Assembly (NCBI RefSeq): GCF_042680125.1
Contig: NZ_JBHTNY010000006.1
Reading direction: 5' to 3' (one strand)
From: Robinsoniella peoriensis
Lineage (GTDB): Bacteria > Bacillota > Clostridia > Lachnospirales > Lachnospiraceae
Length of the DNA: 64,000 nt
Positions 32,841 through 42,019 of the stretch are shown piece after piece (the stretch's first letter is position 1; each line of letters begins with the position of its first letter). The notes under the pieces were generated by a model. It had not been told where the DNA came from and made no database searches. It saw nothing but the letters and a program-made list of their open reading frames with translations. The position numbers and the translations under genes were made by a program.

Positions 32841-34283
32841 ATGGTACATTTTGGAACAGGCGGTTGGAGAGCCGTAATTGGTGACGAATTTACAAGAGAA
32901 AATATACAGAAACTCTCAATGGCTATGGTACTGAAAATGAAGGCGGAAGGGGTAGAAGAAGACGGAATGGTGATTGGCTACGACCGGAGATTTTTGTCGA
33001 AAGAAGCGGTCATGTGGGCATGTGAAGTTTTTGCGAAAGAAGGAATCCATACGTATTTTATCAATCGTTCTTCACCGACTCCTCTGATCATGTATTATGT
33101 TATGAAGCATGGACTTCATTATGGCATGATGGTGACGGCAAGCCATAATCCTGCTATATATAATGGGATTAAGGTGTTCACCCATGGAGGCAGGGATGCG
33201 GATGAAGAGCAGACCAGAAATATAGAAGATTATATCGCAGAAGTGGAAGAAAGATGCAGCAAGGGTAATGCCATTGAGATTATGGAATATGAACAAGCAA
33301 AGGAGAAAGGGCTGGTAACAGAGTTCAATCCTTTAAACGAATACCTGGATAATATTATAGCTGCGACAGATATGGAAGCCATAAAAGAACGGGGGCTGCG
33401 GGTGGCATTGGATCCTATGTACGGCGTGAGCCAGACCTCCATTAAAACGCTGCTTTCTATTGCACGTTGTGAGCTGGAAGTAATTCATGAACGTCATGAT
33501 ACCCTGTTTGGAGGTAAGCTGCCGGCGCCAAATGCCAATACCCTCCGTTCTCTTCAGAACTATGTACTGGACAGAGGATGTGATATTGGTATCGCAACAG
33601 ATGGAGATGCCGACCGCATCGGTGTGATTGATGATACCGGAAGATTCCTTCATCCAAATGATATCCTGGTGCTGCTGTATTACTATCTGGTGAAATATAA
33701 GGGATGGCATGGGGCAGTAGTGAGAAATATTTCCACCACCCACAGATTGGACCGGGTAGCGGAGAGCTTCGGAGAAAAATGCTATGAAGTTCCGGTAGGA
33801 TTCAAATATGTGTCTGCTAAGATGCAGGAGACCAATGCTGTGATTGGGGGAGAATCTTCCGGAGGATTGACAGTACGGGGGCATATCAATGGAAAAGACG
33901 GGATCTATGCAGCAGCACTTCTGATTGAGATGATCGCAGTAACCGGTAAAAAGATATCCCAGATTGCCAGGGACATTGAACTTGAGTATGGATTTCTGCA
34001 TATGGAAGAACGGGCTTATAAATTCAGTCAGGAGAAAAAAGAAGAAATCCATAACATACTGATGATACAGAAACTGCTGCCCGAGATTGAAACAGAAGCA
34101 GAGAAGGTATCATATCTGGACGGATGCAAGGTCTATTTCAAAAATGGAGGTTGGATCAGCGCAAGATTTTCGGGTACAGAGCCGCTTCTTCGGATTTTCT
34201 GTGAAATGCCAAAGCCAAAAGAAGCTTCTGAACTTTGCGGGCTTTTTGAAGAGTTTCTGGGGATCACCTGTGAACCCGTCTGA
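32841..34283 (+). CDS. Phosphoglucomutase/phosphomannomutase
   Basis: The 480-residue alpha-D-phosphohexomutase shows the four active-site loops in order: VTASHNPAIYNG near residue 98 (phosphoserine), ATDGDADRIG near 252 (metal), GGESSGG near 335 (sugar specificity) and RFSGTEPLLRI near 440 (phosphate). It is an unusually early start (MVHFGTGGWRAVIGDEF), as in the short-type bacterial PGM/PMM group. It probably turns glucose-1-phosphate from the GH94 phosphorylase into glucose-6-phosphate. It ends at the strong terminator 34339-34383. Confidence 0.93.
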   Translation: MVHFGTGGWRAVIGDEFTRENIQKLSMAMVLKMKAEGVEEDGMVIGYDRRFLSKEAVMWACEVFAKEGIHTYFINRSSPTPLIMYYVMKHGLHYGMMVTASHNPAIYNGIKVFTHGGRDADEEQTRNIEDYIAEVEERCSKGNAIEIMEYEQAKEKGLVTEFNPLNEYLDNIIAATDMEAIKERGLRVALDPMYGVSQTSIKTLLSIARCELEVIHERHDTLFGGKLPAPNANTLRSLQNYVLDRGCDIGIATDGDADRIGVIDDTGRFLHPNDILVLLYYYLVKYKGWHGAVVRNISTTHRLDRVAESFGEKCYEVPVGFKYVSAKMQETNAVIGGESSGGLTVRGHINGKDGIYAAALLIEMIAVTGKKISQIARDIELEYGFLHMEERAYKFSQEKKEEIHNILMIQKLLPEIETEAEKVSYLDGCKVYFKNGGWISARFSGTEPLLRIFCEMPKPKEASELCGLFEEFLGITCEPV

Positions 34284-34338
34284 GTGGGTGGCATGTTTTG
34301 AATGCAGGCGGTATTTACACGGAGGATTGAAATGGAAC

Positions 34339-34383
34339 AGAGCAGATGCAGTACATCAATTCGTACTGTATCTGCTCTCTTTT
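34339..34383 (+). terminator. Terminator after the phosphohexomutase
   Basis: AGAGCAGATGCAGTAC pairs with GTACTGTATCTGCTCT over 16 bp (one G-U), with a short loop and a TCTTTT tail. Confidence 0.85.
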
Positions 34384-34477
34384 GATAGGAGAAAAAGTGG
34401 ATTTATCCATAAATTTTCATGCAAAACGCAAGGGTACTATGTTACAATAGACCCATGGAAGAGGGAGGTTCAGGACT

Positions 34478-36334
34478 ATGGAAAATCAGTCTCAGAATAC
34501 ACAAAAGCCCAGATCTTTGAAATCAAGGATGCTTTTTTTCATTATGCTCTGCTGGGTAATACCGCTGTTGGTACTATTTGTATTTATGGTTTTTTCTTAT
34601 CGGAATGAAATTTTAGAAAAATCGGAAATGATGTTGAATCTGGGCATAGAAAATGTGACATCTACACTTTCCCAGAGAATTGATGAGGCAATTACGGCAT
34701 CGAAAAAACCATCTTATGAAGGCGTATGTGAAAAAGCCTGGAGAAAGTACCGGAAAGGTGAGACAAATAAGAATCAGTTTTACCAGGACATTAATAATGA
34801 GTTGAAAAGCAAGTTTTACATAGACAAGAAATTCAGTATGTTTACTTTCTATCTGGAAGGCGACGATGAGCCTTTATGTTATTCTGCAAATAATGAATTT
34901 TCTTACTTAAGTTATATGGAGCAGATCCATGGGGAAATGAAAGATCTCATTGAAGGCCATTCTTCGGATGCGGTACTCCGTGTAGTGGACGGGCGGATAT
35001 ATATTGTCCGGAATATGTATACGGTAACCAAGTATATTAAGTTTGGAACGTTAATTGTAGAATTGAACCAGGATCAGCTGTTTCGAAATATCCAGATGGA
35101 CTTAAGCGTCAATGCGGCAATCTGCTTTAATGACGGTGAGGAATTTGTTCTGGTGGGAAATCAGGATGAGGATGCATCTTTGAAATACTTTCCGGCACTG
35201 TTTCAAAAGTATGATAAGAATAAAGATGACACAATCCAGATGGATTTAAGCAACAGCTACAAAGGTTATCTGAAAGAAAAAAAGTGCAGGGATTATAACG
35301 TAGGCGTTGCATTTCTGGTAAGTAAGGCATTATTTTATGAATCACTGTATAATCTATACAAGATTATTGCATGTATAATATTGATACTAATTCCGGTTCT
35401 AATGTACGGGGTGAAATTTTTAAATAAGCAGGTAAGTATTCCGGTCAGCCGTATGATCCGGGCTTCCGAAGCCATTGAAGAGGGACAGCTTGGAACTGTG
35501 GTGGAGGGTGAAAATATGCCAAATGCAGAATTTTCATATCTGATGGATTCTTTTAACCGGATGTCCAAACAGGTAAAGTATCTGTTCGATTATGCTTATG
35601 ATGAAAAGCTGGCACGCAGAGATGCTAAAATTATGGCACTCCAGGCACAGATCAATCCGCATTTTTTGAATAACACCTTAGAAATGATGAACTGGCAGGC
35701 GCGAATGTCCGGAGATACCACCATCAGTAAAATGATCGAATCCCTGAGTACAGTACTGGATTACCGGATGGACAGGGCAGGAAGCCGCCTGATTAACCTT
35801 GCAGAAGAACTGCATTGTGCGGATGCGTACTTCTATATTATATCTATGAGGTTTGGAAAGCGTCTGAAAGTGGAATGGAAGGTTGATGACAGTCTGTTAC
35901 AGGTAAAGGTACCAAGGCTTATTCTGCAGCCGCTTTTGGAGAATGCCGTAGTACATGGGATAGAGCAGGTAAAAAACGGTATTATAGAAATACAGATATT
36001 CCATGATGAAACAAAGATCTATGTAAAGGTATTCAATTCCGGAAAGCCTATGACCAGGGAAGATATGGAGAAAATTAACGCGATCCTGTCCGGAAGCCCC
36101 GGAAGTATCAAGGCTGAGCCGGGGCAGCATACTTCTCTTGGAATCCGCAATGTAAATGAGCGGATCAAGCTGATCTACGGGGCGCAGTACGGGCTTTCGA
36201 TTACACCGGGTGAGGATGGCAAAACGGAATCCGTCATTACGCTGCCCTATGAGAAGGAATTGGACAAAGAGGAAGAAATTAATAGACAAAAGGCACAAAA
36301 AGAATTGCAGAGTACCGGTAAAATTGGGGAATAA
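34478..36334 (+). CDS. YesM-type sensor histidine kinase
   Basis: The 618-residue kinase has a membrane helix near residues 17-40, an extracellular sensor domain to about 285, a second helix near 286-305, a HAMP-like segment (VSIPVSRMIRASEAIEEGQLG), then the His-kinase domain with QINPHFLNNTLEMMNW (phospho-His395) and an HATPase with LLENAVVHGIEQ and SLGIRNVNERI. Such kinases sense extracellular sugars or sugar-loaded binding proteins. The ABC transporter and the AraC-type response regulator (39928) follow on the same strand. ATG 34478 follows GAGGGAGG. Confidence 0.93.
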   Translation: MENQSQNTQKPRSLKSRMLFFIMLCWVIPLLVLFVFMVFSYRNEILEKSEMMLNLGIENVTSTLSQRIDEAITASKKPSYEGVCEKAWRKYRKGETNKNQFYQDINNELKSKFYIDKKFSMFTFYLEGDDEPLCYSANNEFSYLSYMEQIHGEMKDLIEGHSSDAVLRVVDGRIYIVRNMYTVTKYIKFGTLIVELNQDQLFRNIQMDLSVNAAICFNDGEEFVLVGNQDEDASLKYFPALFQKYDKNKDDTIQMDLSNSYKGYLKEKKCRDYNVGVAFLVSKALFYESLYNLYKIIACIILILIPVLMYGVKFLNKQVSIPVSRMIRASEAIEEGQLGTVVEGENMPNAEFSYLMDSFNRMSKQVKYLFDYAYDEKLARRDAKIMALQAQINPHFLNNTLEMMNWQARMSGDTTISKMIESLSTVLDYRMDRAGSRLINLAEELHCADAYFYIISMRFGKRLKVEWKVDDSLLQVKVPRLILQPLLENAVVHGIEQVKNGIIEIQIFHDETKIYVKVFNSGKPMTREDMEKINAILSGSPGSIKAEPGQHTSLGIRNVNERIKLIYGAQYGLSITPGEDGKTESVITLPYEKELDKEEEINRQKAQKELQSTGKIGE

Positions 36335-36355
36335 AACGGGTAACTTTGTCGCAGG

Positions 36356-36394
36356 ATTTGTTCATTCTTGTGAAGAGGGCAAGAATGAACAAAT
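36356..36394. repeat. Perfect 15-bp inverted repeat between kinase and binding-protein genes
   Basis: ATTTGTTCATTCTTG (36356-36370) and CAAGAATGAACAAAT (36380-36394) are exact reverse complements with a 9-base spacer. No T run follows, so it is not a standard terminator. It may be an operator or an mRNA-stabilising hairpin. Confidence 0.85.
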
Positions 36395-36502
36395 AATGTC
36401 AAGTAGGTCTAATGCATTTTGAGGTCATTGCAAGTATAATAGGATTATAAGAAATGAGAGAAATACTCATAGAAATAAAAAACTCATAGGGAGGAAATAA
36501 GT

Positions 36503-37957
36503 ATGAAACTCAAAAAAGTATTGGCAGTAACAATGACAGCAGCGATGACGATGTCCATGATGGCAGGCTGCGGAAGCTCCACAAGCGCAGCAACAGAGGC
36601 AAAGAAAACAGAAGCAAGTGCAGCATCAGAGGAAACAAAAGCTCCGGCAGCGGATGGAGAAACCAAAGAAGCTACAGAAGGCGGCAGCGAAGAAACCGAA
36701 GCAGCATCGGAAAGCGCACCGGCGATAGAGACAGCAACATCAAAAAAGGCAGCCGAAGAAGTGGCAGGAGGTAAAGACGTAACCCTTAAGACCGTTTCCA
36801 TGTTCGGTGGAACAGACCCCAATGCCATCGTTTATCAGGCAGTGAATAAAGCATTTATGGAACAGCATCCAAATGTAACGCTGGAAGATGATTCCCAGGT
36901 ATCCAATGAAGAGTGGAAATCCAGAATCGCAGCAGACTTTTCCGTAGGAAATGAACCGGATGTATTGCAGTTCTTCGTAGATGCTACGGCAAATGATATT
37001 ATTTCTACCGATAAATTAGTACCTTACGATGAAATCGTAAAAGAATATCCGGAGTATGCCGGGGATACATTACCGGATGCATTGGAAAAAGTAAAAAATG
37101 CAGATGGTGTGAAAAGAGCAGTTCCCACAACGGGTTATTGGGAAGGACTTTTCTGTAACAAGGATGTATTTGAACAAAATGGCGTAGAACTTCCTACCGA
37201 CTGGGACTCCTTTACAAAAGCAATTGAGACATTTAAGAGCAAAGATATCATCCCCATTGCTTGTTCACTGAATGAAGTACCTCATTACTGGGTTGAGTTC
37301 TGTATGTTGTATACAGCTGGACAGGAAGAATATGTTTCCATGCCGGATAAAGCACCTGAAAGCTGGATCAAAGGAATTGAAGTCATTAAGACTTTGAAAG
37401 AAATGGGCGCATTCCCTGAAGATACCGATACCATCGACAACTCATCCGCAGAGCAGCTATTTAACAGCAAAAAAGCTGCAATGCAGTTAGACGGCAACTG
37501 GAGAATGAATGGCATTGATGATAAAGAAAACGTAGTAGTCGTTCCTTTCCCGGGTGTACCTGATCAGGCAGCAGATGTCGCAGGCTATATGGTAAGCGGA
37601 TTATCTTCCGGATTCTATATCACAAGAAAAGCATGGGATGATCCTGACAAGAGAGATGCAGCAGTCAAGTTTGTTATGGCTCAGACCTGTAAGGATTCCC
37701 TTATGAAATACTGGAATGGTGCAGGTATCCCGACCTGTGAAATCTCTGAAGATGAAATGCCTTCTGACAACCTGGCAAAGAGCGGTCTTGAGTATGCTCA
37801 GGCAGCAAAAGGACTGGTACTGCCAACTGATGCAAGATACAACACATACAAAGCACTGACCAGCCAGATTTCCGGTATGGCAGCAGGTATGGTGAAGGCT
37901 GAAGACATTATCAATGATATGATTACACGTTATAAAAACGGTGAAACCATAGAGTAG
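36503..37957 (+). CDS. Sugar ABC transporter substrate-binding lipoprotein
   Basis: The 484-residue precursor has lipobox MMAGC (Cys near residue 23), a long Ala/Glu/Thr-rich linker to about residue 90 and a family 1 solute-binding fold (EWKSRIAADFSVGNEPDV, AAMQLDGNWRMNGI). It likely feeds the permeases at 38067 and 38959. The upstream cellobiose phosphorylase suggests cellobiose or cello-oligosaccharides, by context only. AGGGAGG precedes ATG 36503. Confidence 0.9.
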   Translation: MKLKKVLAVTMTAAMTMSMMAGCGSSTSAATEAKKTEASAASEETKAPAADGETKEATEGGSEETEAASESAPAIETATSKKAAEEVAGGKDVTLKTVSMFGGTDPNAIVYQAVNKAFMEQHPNVTLEDDSQVSNEEWKSRIAADFSVGNEPDVLQFFVDATANDIISTDKLVPYDEIVKEYPEYAGDTLPDALEKVKNADGVKRAVPTTGYWEGLFCNKDVFEQNGVELPTDWDSFTKAIETFKSKDIIPIACSLNEVPHYWVEFCMLYTAGQEEYVSMPDKAPESWIKGIEVIKTLKEMGAFPEDTDTIDNSSAEQLFNSKKAAMQLDGNWRMNGIDDKENVVVVPFPGVPDQAADVAGYMVSGLSSGFYITRKAWDDPDKRDAAVKFVMAQTCKDSLMKYWNGAGIPTCEISEDEMPSDNLAKSGLEYAQAAKGLVLPTDARYNTYKALTSQISGMAAGMVKAEDIINDMITRYKNGETIE

Positions 37958-37982
37958 TAAAGAAATAAATATTGTCCTTGTG

Positions 37983-38022
37983 AGCAGAGGGAGATTTCAA
38001 AACCGCCCCCTCTGCTTCTTTA
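37983..38022 (+). terminator. Attenuator-like hairpin between binding-protein and permease genes
   Basis: AGCAGAGGG (37983-37991) pairs with CCCTCTGCT (38008-38016), followed by TCTTTAT. Partial termination here would lower permease expression relative to the binding protein. Confidence 0.6.
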
Positions 38023-38066
38023 TACCCAAAATTCAATGTATTTTTTAAAACAGGAGGTAATTCACC

Positions 38067-38948
38067 ATGTTATATAAGAAAAAATGGCCGCTTCTCATCT
38101 TTTTGATTCCAGGAATTTTATTTCTTGTGATATTCCTGTACGTACCCTTTGTAGAAAATATCAAAAATGCCCTTTATGATATGTCCGTTCCAGTAGCAAT
38201 GCCGGGCCGTGCATTCCGGTATGTGGGCGCTGAAAATTTCCAGAAACTGTTTTCCGATCCTATGATCCGTGTGGCTCTTGGGAACTCTGTAAAAATGATG
38301 TTTCTAACTGTAATTTTTGAAGTAGGAATTGCATTTGTCTTAGCTGTACTGGTAAGCAATATCAAAAAAGGGCAGCAGTTTTTCAGAACCGTATACTTCT
38401 TCCCGATTGTTATTTCAGCAACAGCAATCGGCTTACTGTTTAAATTATTCTATAACTACGATTCCGGTATGTTAAATCAGATATTAACCGCACTGGGATT
38501 TGCCAAGGTCAAGTGGCTGGGTGAGAGCCTTGCATTTATCATGGTATGTATACCAACGCTCTGGTCTTATGTGGGCTTCTATTTTGTAATACTGCTGACC
38601 GGATTAAGTGACATACCGGAAGAGGTATATGAGGCAGCATCCATCGACGGATGCAGTAAGTTCAAACAGGTATTTTATATCACAATGCCAATGCTTCGCG
38701 GTGTTTTCTGTACCTGTATTACCCTGGCGGTAACAGGAGCTTTAAAGGTATTCGATCTGCCCTGGGTAATTGCCAGTCAGGGAGCTCCTTATGGACTGAC
38801 ACATTTTATGGGAACTTATATGTACCAGACCACATTTGAATTAAATGATTATGGCTATGGCTCTGCAATCGCAATCTTGATCGTTATTTTAGGAGTTATC
38901 GTATCCAAGATCGTTACAAAAGTTGCCAGACCAGACGCAAACATGTAG
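38067..38948 (+). CDS. Sugar ABC transporter permease, MalF type
   Basis: The 293-residue CUT1 permease has about six predicted helices and the EAA loop EEVYEAASIDGCSKFKQVF near residue 187. It opens with a hydrophobic helix near residues 9-30. An AGGAGG site precedes ATG 38067. It forms the channel with the next gene. Confidence 0.92.
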   Translation: MLYKKKWPLLIFLIPGILFLVIFLYVPFVENIKNALYDMSVPVAMPGRAFRYVGAENFQKLFSDPMIRVALGNSVKMMFLTVIFEVGIAFVLAVLVSNIKKGQQFFRTVYFFPIVISATAIGLLFKLFYNYDSGMLNQILTALGFAKVKWLGESLAFIMVCIPTLWSYVGFYFVILLTGLSDIPEEVYEAASIDGCSKFKQVFYITMPMLRGVFCTCITLAVTGALKVFDLPWVIASQGAPYGLTHFMGTYMYQTTFELNDYGYGSAIAILIVILGVIVSKIVTKVARPDANM

Positions 38949-38958
38949 GAGGACGGTT

Positions 38959-39843
38959 ATGACGGAATTAAGATATAGTAAAAGTAAAGAATTTTCAATG
39001 GATTTGAAGATACCAAAAAAGAAGGCCGGTATTGGGAAAATTGTAATTTATGCGGTGCTGATTTTATGGGCAGTCACTACAATCTTTCCATTTTTATGGG
39101 TGTTCCTGAACTCTTTCAAACCGTCTGCTGAAGTAATCAGTAATTCATTCAGTCTGCCTCAGGCATTTGATCTGGCAAACTATAAGAAAGCATTTGAAAG
39201 CCTGAATATTTTAAGGGCTTATGGGTTCAGTATTACCATTTCAGGATCTGTAACACTGGGTGTTATGCTGCTTTCAACCATGATGGCATTTGCGATGACC
39301 AGATATAATTTCAAGGGAAAAAACTTCATGGACAGTTTTATTGTGGCAAGTTTGATGTTTCCGGTATTCTCCACAATTATACCGGTACTGAGAATGATGG
39401 TAAAAGCAGATCTTCTGAGTACGCCGATTGCAGTTATTCTCCCTCAGATAGCCGGGAATTTAAGCTTTGCGGCAATCGTAATGATGGGATTTCTAAGGGG
39501 ACTGCCAATTGAGATGGAAGAAGCGGCATATATGGAAGGTGCCAATGTATTCCAGGTATTCACTAAAATCATTATACCGCTATGTAAAGCATCCCTTTCT
39601 ACCGTAGCAATTTTCAGCTTCTTATGGTCCTATAATGATTTGTTTGTACAGAAAACGATGATGCGTGATCCAAAAAATATGCCGATCTGTGCATTATTAG
39701 AAATGATCAGTTCCAAGTACGGAACGGATTTCGGACTCATGGCGGCATCGGTAACCCTGATTGTAGTTCCGGTATTAATTGTATACATTTTCCTGCAGAA
39801 AAACATTATTAAGGGATTGACAGCGGGTGCAATTAAGGGATAA
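38959..39843 (+). CDS. Sugar ABC transporter permease, MalG type
   Basis: The 294-residue permease has the EAA loop MEEAAYMEGANVFQVFTKI near residue 190 and ends in the MalG-like KGLTAGAIKG. ATG 38959 follows TAGGAGGAC; an earlier ATG at 38923 would overlap the previous gene and lacks a ribosome site. It lies 10 bp after its partner permease. Confidence 0.92.
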   Translation: MTELRYSKSKEFSMDLKIPKKKAGIGKIVIYAVLILWAVTTIFPFLWVFLNSFKPSAEVISNSFSLPQAFDLANYKKAFESLNILRAYGFSITISGSVTLGVMLLSTMMAFAMTRYNFKGKNFMDSFIVASLMFPVFSTIIPVLRMMVKADLLSTPIAVILPQIAGNLSFAAIVMMGFLRGLPIEMEEAAYMEGANVFQVFTKIIIPLCKASLSTVAIFSFLWSYNDLFVQKTMMRDPKNMPICALLEMISSKYGTDFGLMAASVTLIVVPVLIVYIFLQKNIIKGLTAGAIKG

Positions 39844-39927
39844 TATGGATATACTATCCAGATAAAGGGATCATTTCAGTCTGTGGATGTGTCTGTCTGG
39901 ACAAGAAAAGTACTGGGGGCCGTAGTT

Positions 39928-40677
39928 ATGTATCGAGTAGTAATTATTGATGATGAGCCAATCATTGTGGAAGGAATCTCAAGAAGTGTGGATTGGAAAA
40001 AATGGGATTGTAAAGTTGTTGCCACGGCAAATGACGGCATTGAAGGACAGGAAGTAATCCGGGAGCATAAGCCCAATATCATAGTTTCCGATATCTCTAT
40101 GCCGGGACTAGACGGGCTGGCAATGGCAGCCGGGTTGAAATCAGAATTTGAAAACATGGAAATTACCATCCTGACCGGATTCCGGGATTTTGATTATGCA
40201 CAGAAAGCCATCCGCCTGGGGGTGACCAGGTTCTTGCTGAAGCCTTCTAATATGAGTGAAATAGAGGAAGCTGTAGATGCAATGGTGCAAAATCTCCGGA
40301 AGAAGAAAATTACCGGAGAGGCGGAAGCAGTGGAGGAGAGTTCCGACAGTGCAGCCAGCAGTTTTATCGTTAAAAATGCATTGAAATATATTGAGGACAA
40401 TTATAATCGAAAAATAACGCTTCTGGAGGTGGCAGAGAAGACTTACGTAAGCCAGTGGCATTTGAGTAAGCTTCTGAACCGCCATACAGGGCAAAGTTTC
40501 TCAGAGCTGTTAAACCATACAAAAATTGAACATGCGAAAGAGATGTTAAAGGATCCTTCCCTTCGAATCGGGGATATAGCAGAAGCAGTGGGATTTCTGG
40601 ATATGGCACATTTTTCAAGGGTGTTCAAAAAGCAGACAGGAATGTCGGCAAATGAATATCGGAATCATGAAGTTTAG
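39928..40677 (+). CDS. YesN/AraC-type response regulator
   Basis: The 249-residue protein has a receiver domain (IIDDEP acidic pocket, phospho-Asp55 in IIVSDISMPG, Lys105 in FLLKPS) and a C-terminal AraC DNA-binding domain (VAEKTYVSQWHLSKLLNRHTG and IGDIAEAVGFLDMAHFSRVFKKQTG). It lacks the long middle segment of many YesN proteins. ATG 39928 begins at the receiver's first strand. It should partner the kinase at 34478, with the transporter between them. Its stop overlaps a dispersed palindromic repeat. Confidence 0.92.
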   Translation: MYRVVIIDDEPIIVEGISRSVDWKKWDCKVVATANDGIEGQEVIREHKPNIIVSDISMPGLDGLAMAAGLKSEFENMEITILTGFRDFDYAQKAIRLGVTRFLLKPSNMSEIEEAVDAMVQNLRKKKITGEAEAVEESSDSAASSFIVKNALKYIEDNYNRKITLLEVAEKTYVSQWHLSKLLNRHTGQSFSELLNHTKIEHAKEMLKDPSLRIGDIAEAVGFLDMAHFSRVFKKQTGMSANEYRNHEV

Positions 40678-40734
40678 AGAGTGTTTGAAAATTGGGAGCT
40701 TAAGAAGGCAGGTTAGAATATTCAAACGCGCTCT
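40676..40734. repeat. Dispersed palindromic repeat, complete copy 2
   Basis: AGAGAGTGTTTGAA (40676-40689) and TTCAAACGCGCTCT (40721-40734) pair at 12 of 14 positions. It begins at the stop codon of the response regulator, just as copy 1 begins at the era stop. Confidence 0.7.
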
Positions 40735-41092
40735 AAGGTATGAGGGCAGCAGGGCATTTTCCGTTGGCGGTTAACGGAAGGTGCCTTTTCGTTTTTATTT
40801 TGCGTAAATTGACGATCGGAATATCACCGCTAATAGAAAAATATCTTGATTTATTCTTTCTGTTATGTTATATTAAAAAATAATAAGAGATTGTTTCAAT
40901 CTGTTTATGTGTATTTTTATTTTTTGTCTTTTATCTTTTTTTATTTTATAATCTGATCACTTCTGATTTATTCAAATCAAAACCCCATGTTGTTAAGCAA
41001 AGTAGATGATACGTATATATTTTATTATATTGTCTTTTAAGACATACTCTGGTGTGGTATATGTATGATTGTACATTTGCAAATAAAGGAGA
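40678..41092. other. Intergenic region before the nuclease-like gene
   Basis: This 415-bp gap holds the palindromic repeat, a strong terminator (40752-40797) and then very AT-rich DNA with a possible promoter (TTGATT at 40846-40851, TATATT at 40869-40874, 17-bp spacing). About 200 bp between that promoter and GTG 41093 shows no recognisable gene. Confidence 0.6.
40752..40797 (+). terminator. Terminator of the kinase-transporter-regulator operon
   Basis: GGCATTTTCCGTT pairs with AACGGAAGGTGCC (inner mismatch), followed by TTTTCGTTTTT. Confidence 0.82.
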
Positions 41093-41959
41093 GTGCACGA
41101 ACTGGAAGGAATTGCCTATCAAAATAAAGATATTTTATCGAAAATATTCGCAGAGTCACTAAAAGAAAAATCATTTTCCGTTTACGGAATCGAACTACCG
41201 AAGATCGTTGAAGTGCTGCCAACCAATCTGCCCAGCCTGCAGGTAAATGAACTGCGTTTAGACAATTTGTTTTTGTTGGCTGATAACAGCATTGTCCTGG
41301 TAGATTATGAGAGTAAATTTTTGAATGAAGACCTGATAGATTATTTGGGCTATGTCTGCAGAATTCTAAAAAGGTTGGGAGAGGAATGGTCTGGCGTGAA
41401 ATTAAGGGTCTTAATCCTGTATACATCGGATGTTGAACATGCAAACGATGTTCTTGATATCGGATGTCTCACATTTAAAATTGAGCAGGCATTTCTTTGC
41501 GGCTTAGACACAGCCGGAATTTATGAAAATATACATAAGAAAATAAAATGCCGTGAGAAACTGACAGATGATGAAAATATGCAAATGATTATTTTACCGT
41601 TGACGGTAAAAGGAAAAGAGGAGAAACTGATTCTTTTAAAAAAGATCATCATGTTAGCAAAAGAAATGGAAGATGAAAATGATCGTACATTTATTATGGC
41701 AGGATTATTGACATTTGCTGATAAGATAATAAGCAGACAACTGGCAGAAGAGATAAGGAGGGAAATTCGTATGTTGAAAGTAGAAAAAATAATATTTGAG
41801 GAAGGAATGGAGGAAGGCATTTTGGAAGGTGAACATAGAAAACAGATTAAAGTTGCAGAAAATATGATTCGTGCAGGGAAAACCATACAGGAGATTGCTG
41901 AATTTACAGAAATGGCAATCGAAGATATTATGAAAATGCCAAAAAGTATATCTATGTAA
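41093..41959 (+). CDS. PD-(D/E)XK nuclease-fold protein (Rpn/transposase-associated family)
   Basis: The 288-residue protein has a nuclease core near residues 50-80: ELRLDNLFLL followed by VLVDYESKF, giving Asp57, then Glu73-Ser-Lys75, the E-x-K signature. A helical middle (TFIMAGLLTFADKII) and a Glu-rich C-terminal tail follow. Similar proteins are common in several copies per genome in Lachnospiraceae and are annotated as Rpn-like or PDDEXK transposase-family proteins; their function is unsettled, and links to recombination are known for Rpn proteins. GTG 41093 sits right against AAAGGAG, an unusually short spacing, so the true start is uncertain. Confidence 0.75.
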   Translation: MHELEGIAYQNKDILSKIFAESLKEKSFSVYGIELPKIVEVLPTNLPSLQVNELRLDNLFLLADNSIVLVDYESKFLNEDLIDYLGYVCRILKRLGEEWSGVKLRVLILYTSDVEHANDVLDIGCLTFKIEQAFLCGLDTAGIYENIHKKIKCREKLTDDENMQMIILPLTVKGKEEKLILLKKIIMLAKEMEDENDRTFIMAGLLTFADKIISRQLAEEIRREIRMLKVEKIIFEEGMEEGILEGEHRKQIKVAENMIRAGKTIQEIAEFTEMAIEDIMKMPKSISM

Positions 41960-41982
41960 TAAATGAGAAAAGAGTAATTTTC

Positions 41983-42011
41983 CCAGCAGACCTTTTTGAG
42001 AGGTCTGCTGG
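41983..42011. terminator. Hairpin between convergent genes
   Basis: CCAGCAGACC and GGTCTGCTGG form a perfect 10-bp stem between the convergent stop codons at 41959 and 42020. The T run lies in the loop rather than after the stem, so it may act weakly in either direction. Confidence 0.5.
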
Positions 42012-42019
42012 CATAGGAT

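Noticed and set aside
33333..34052. 239-residue frame on the minus strand
   Set aside because: It is antisense to the phosphohexomutase and shows no domain or ribosome site.
34087..34608. 173-residue plus-strand frame across the phosphohexomutase end
   Set aside because: It runs through a strong terminator at 34339-34383 and overlaps two genuine genes in other frames.
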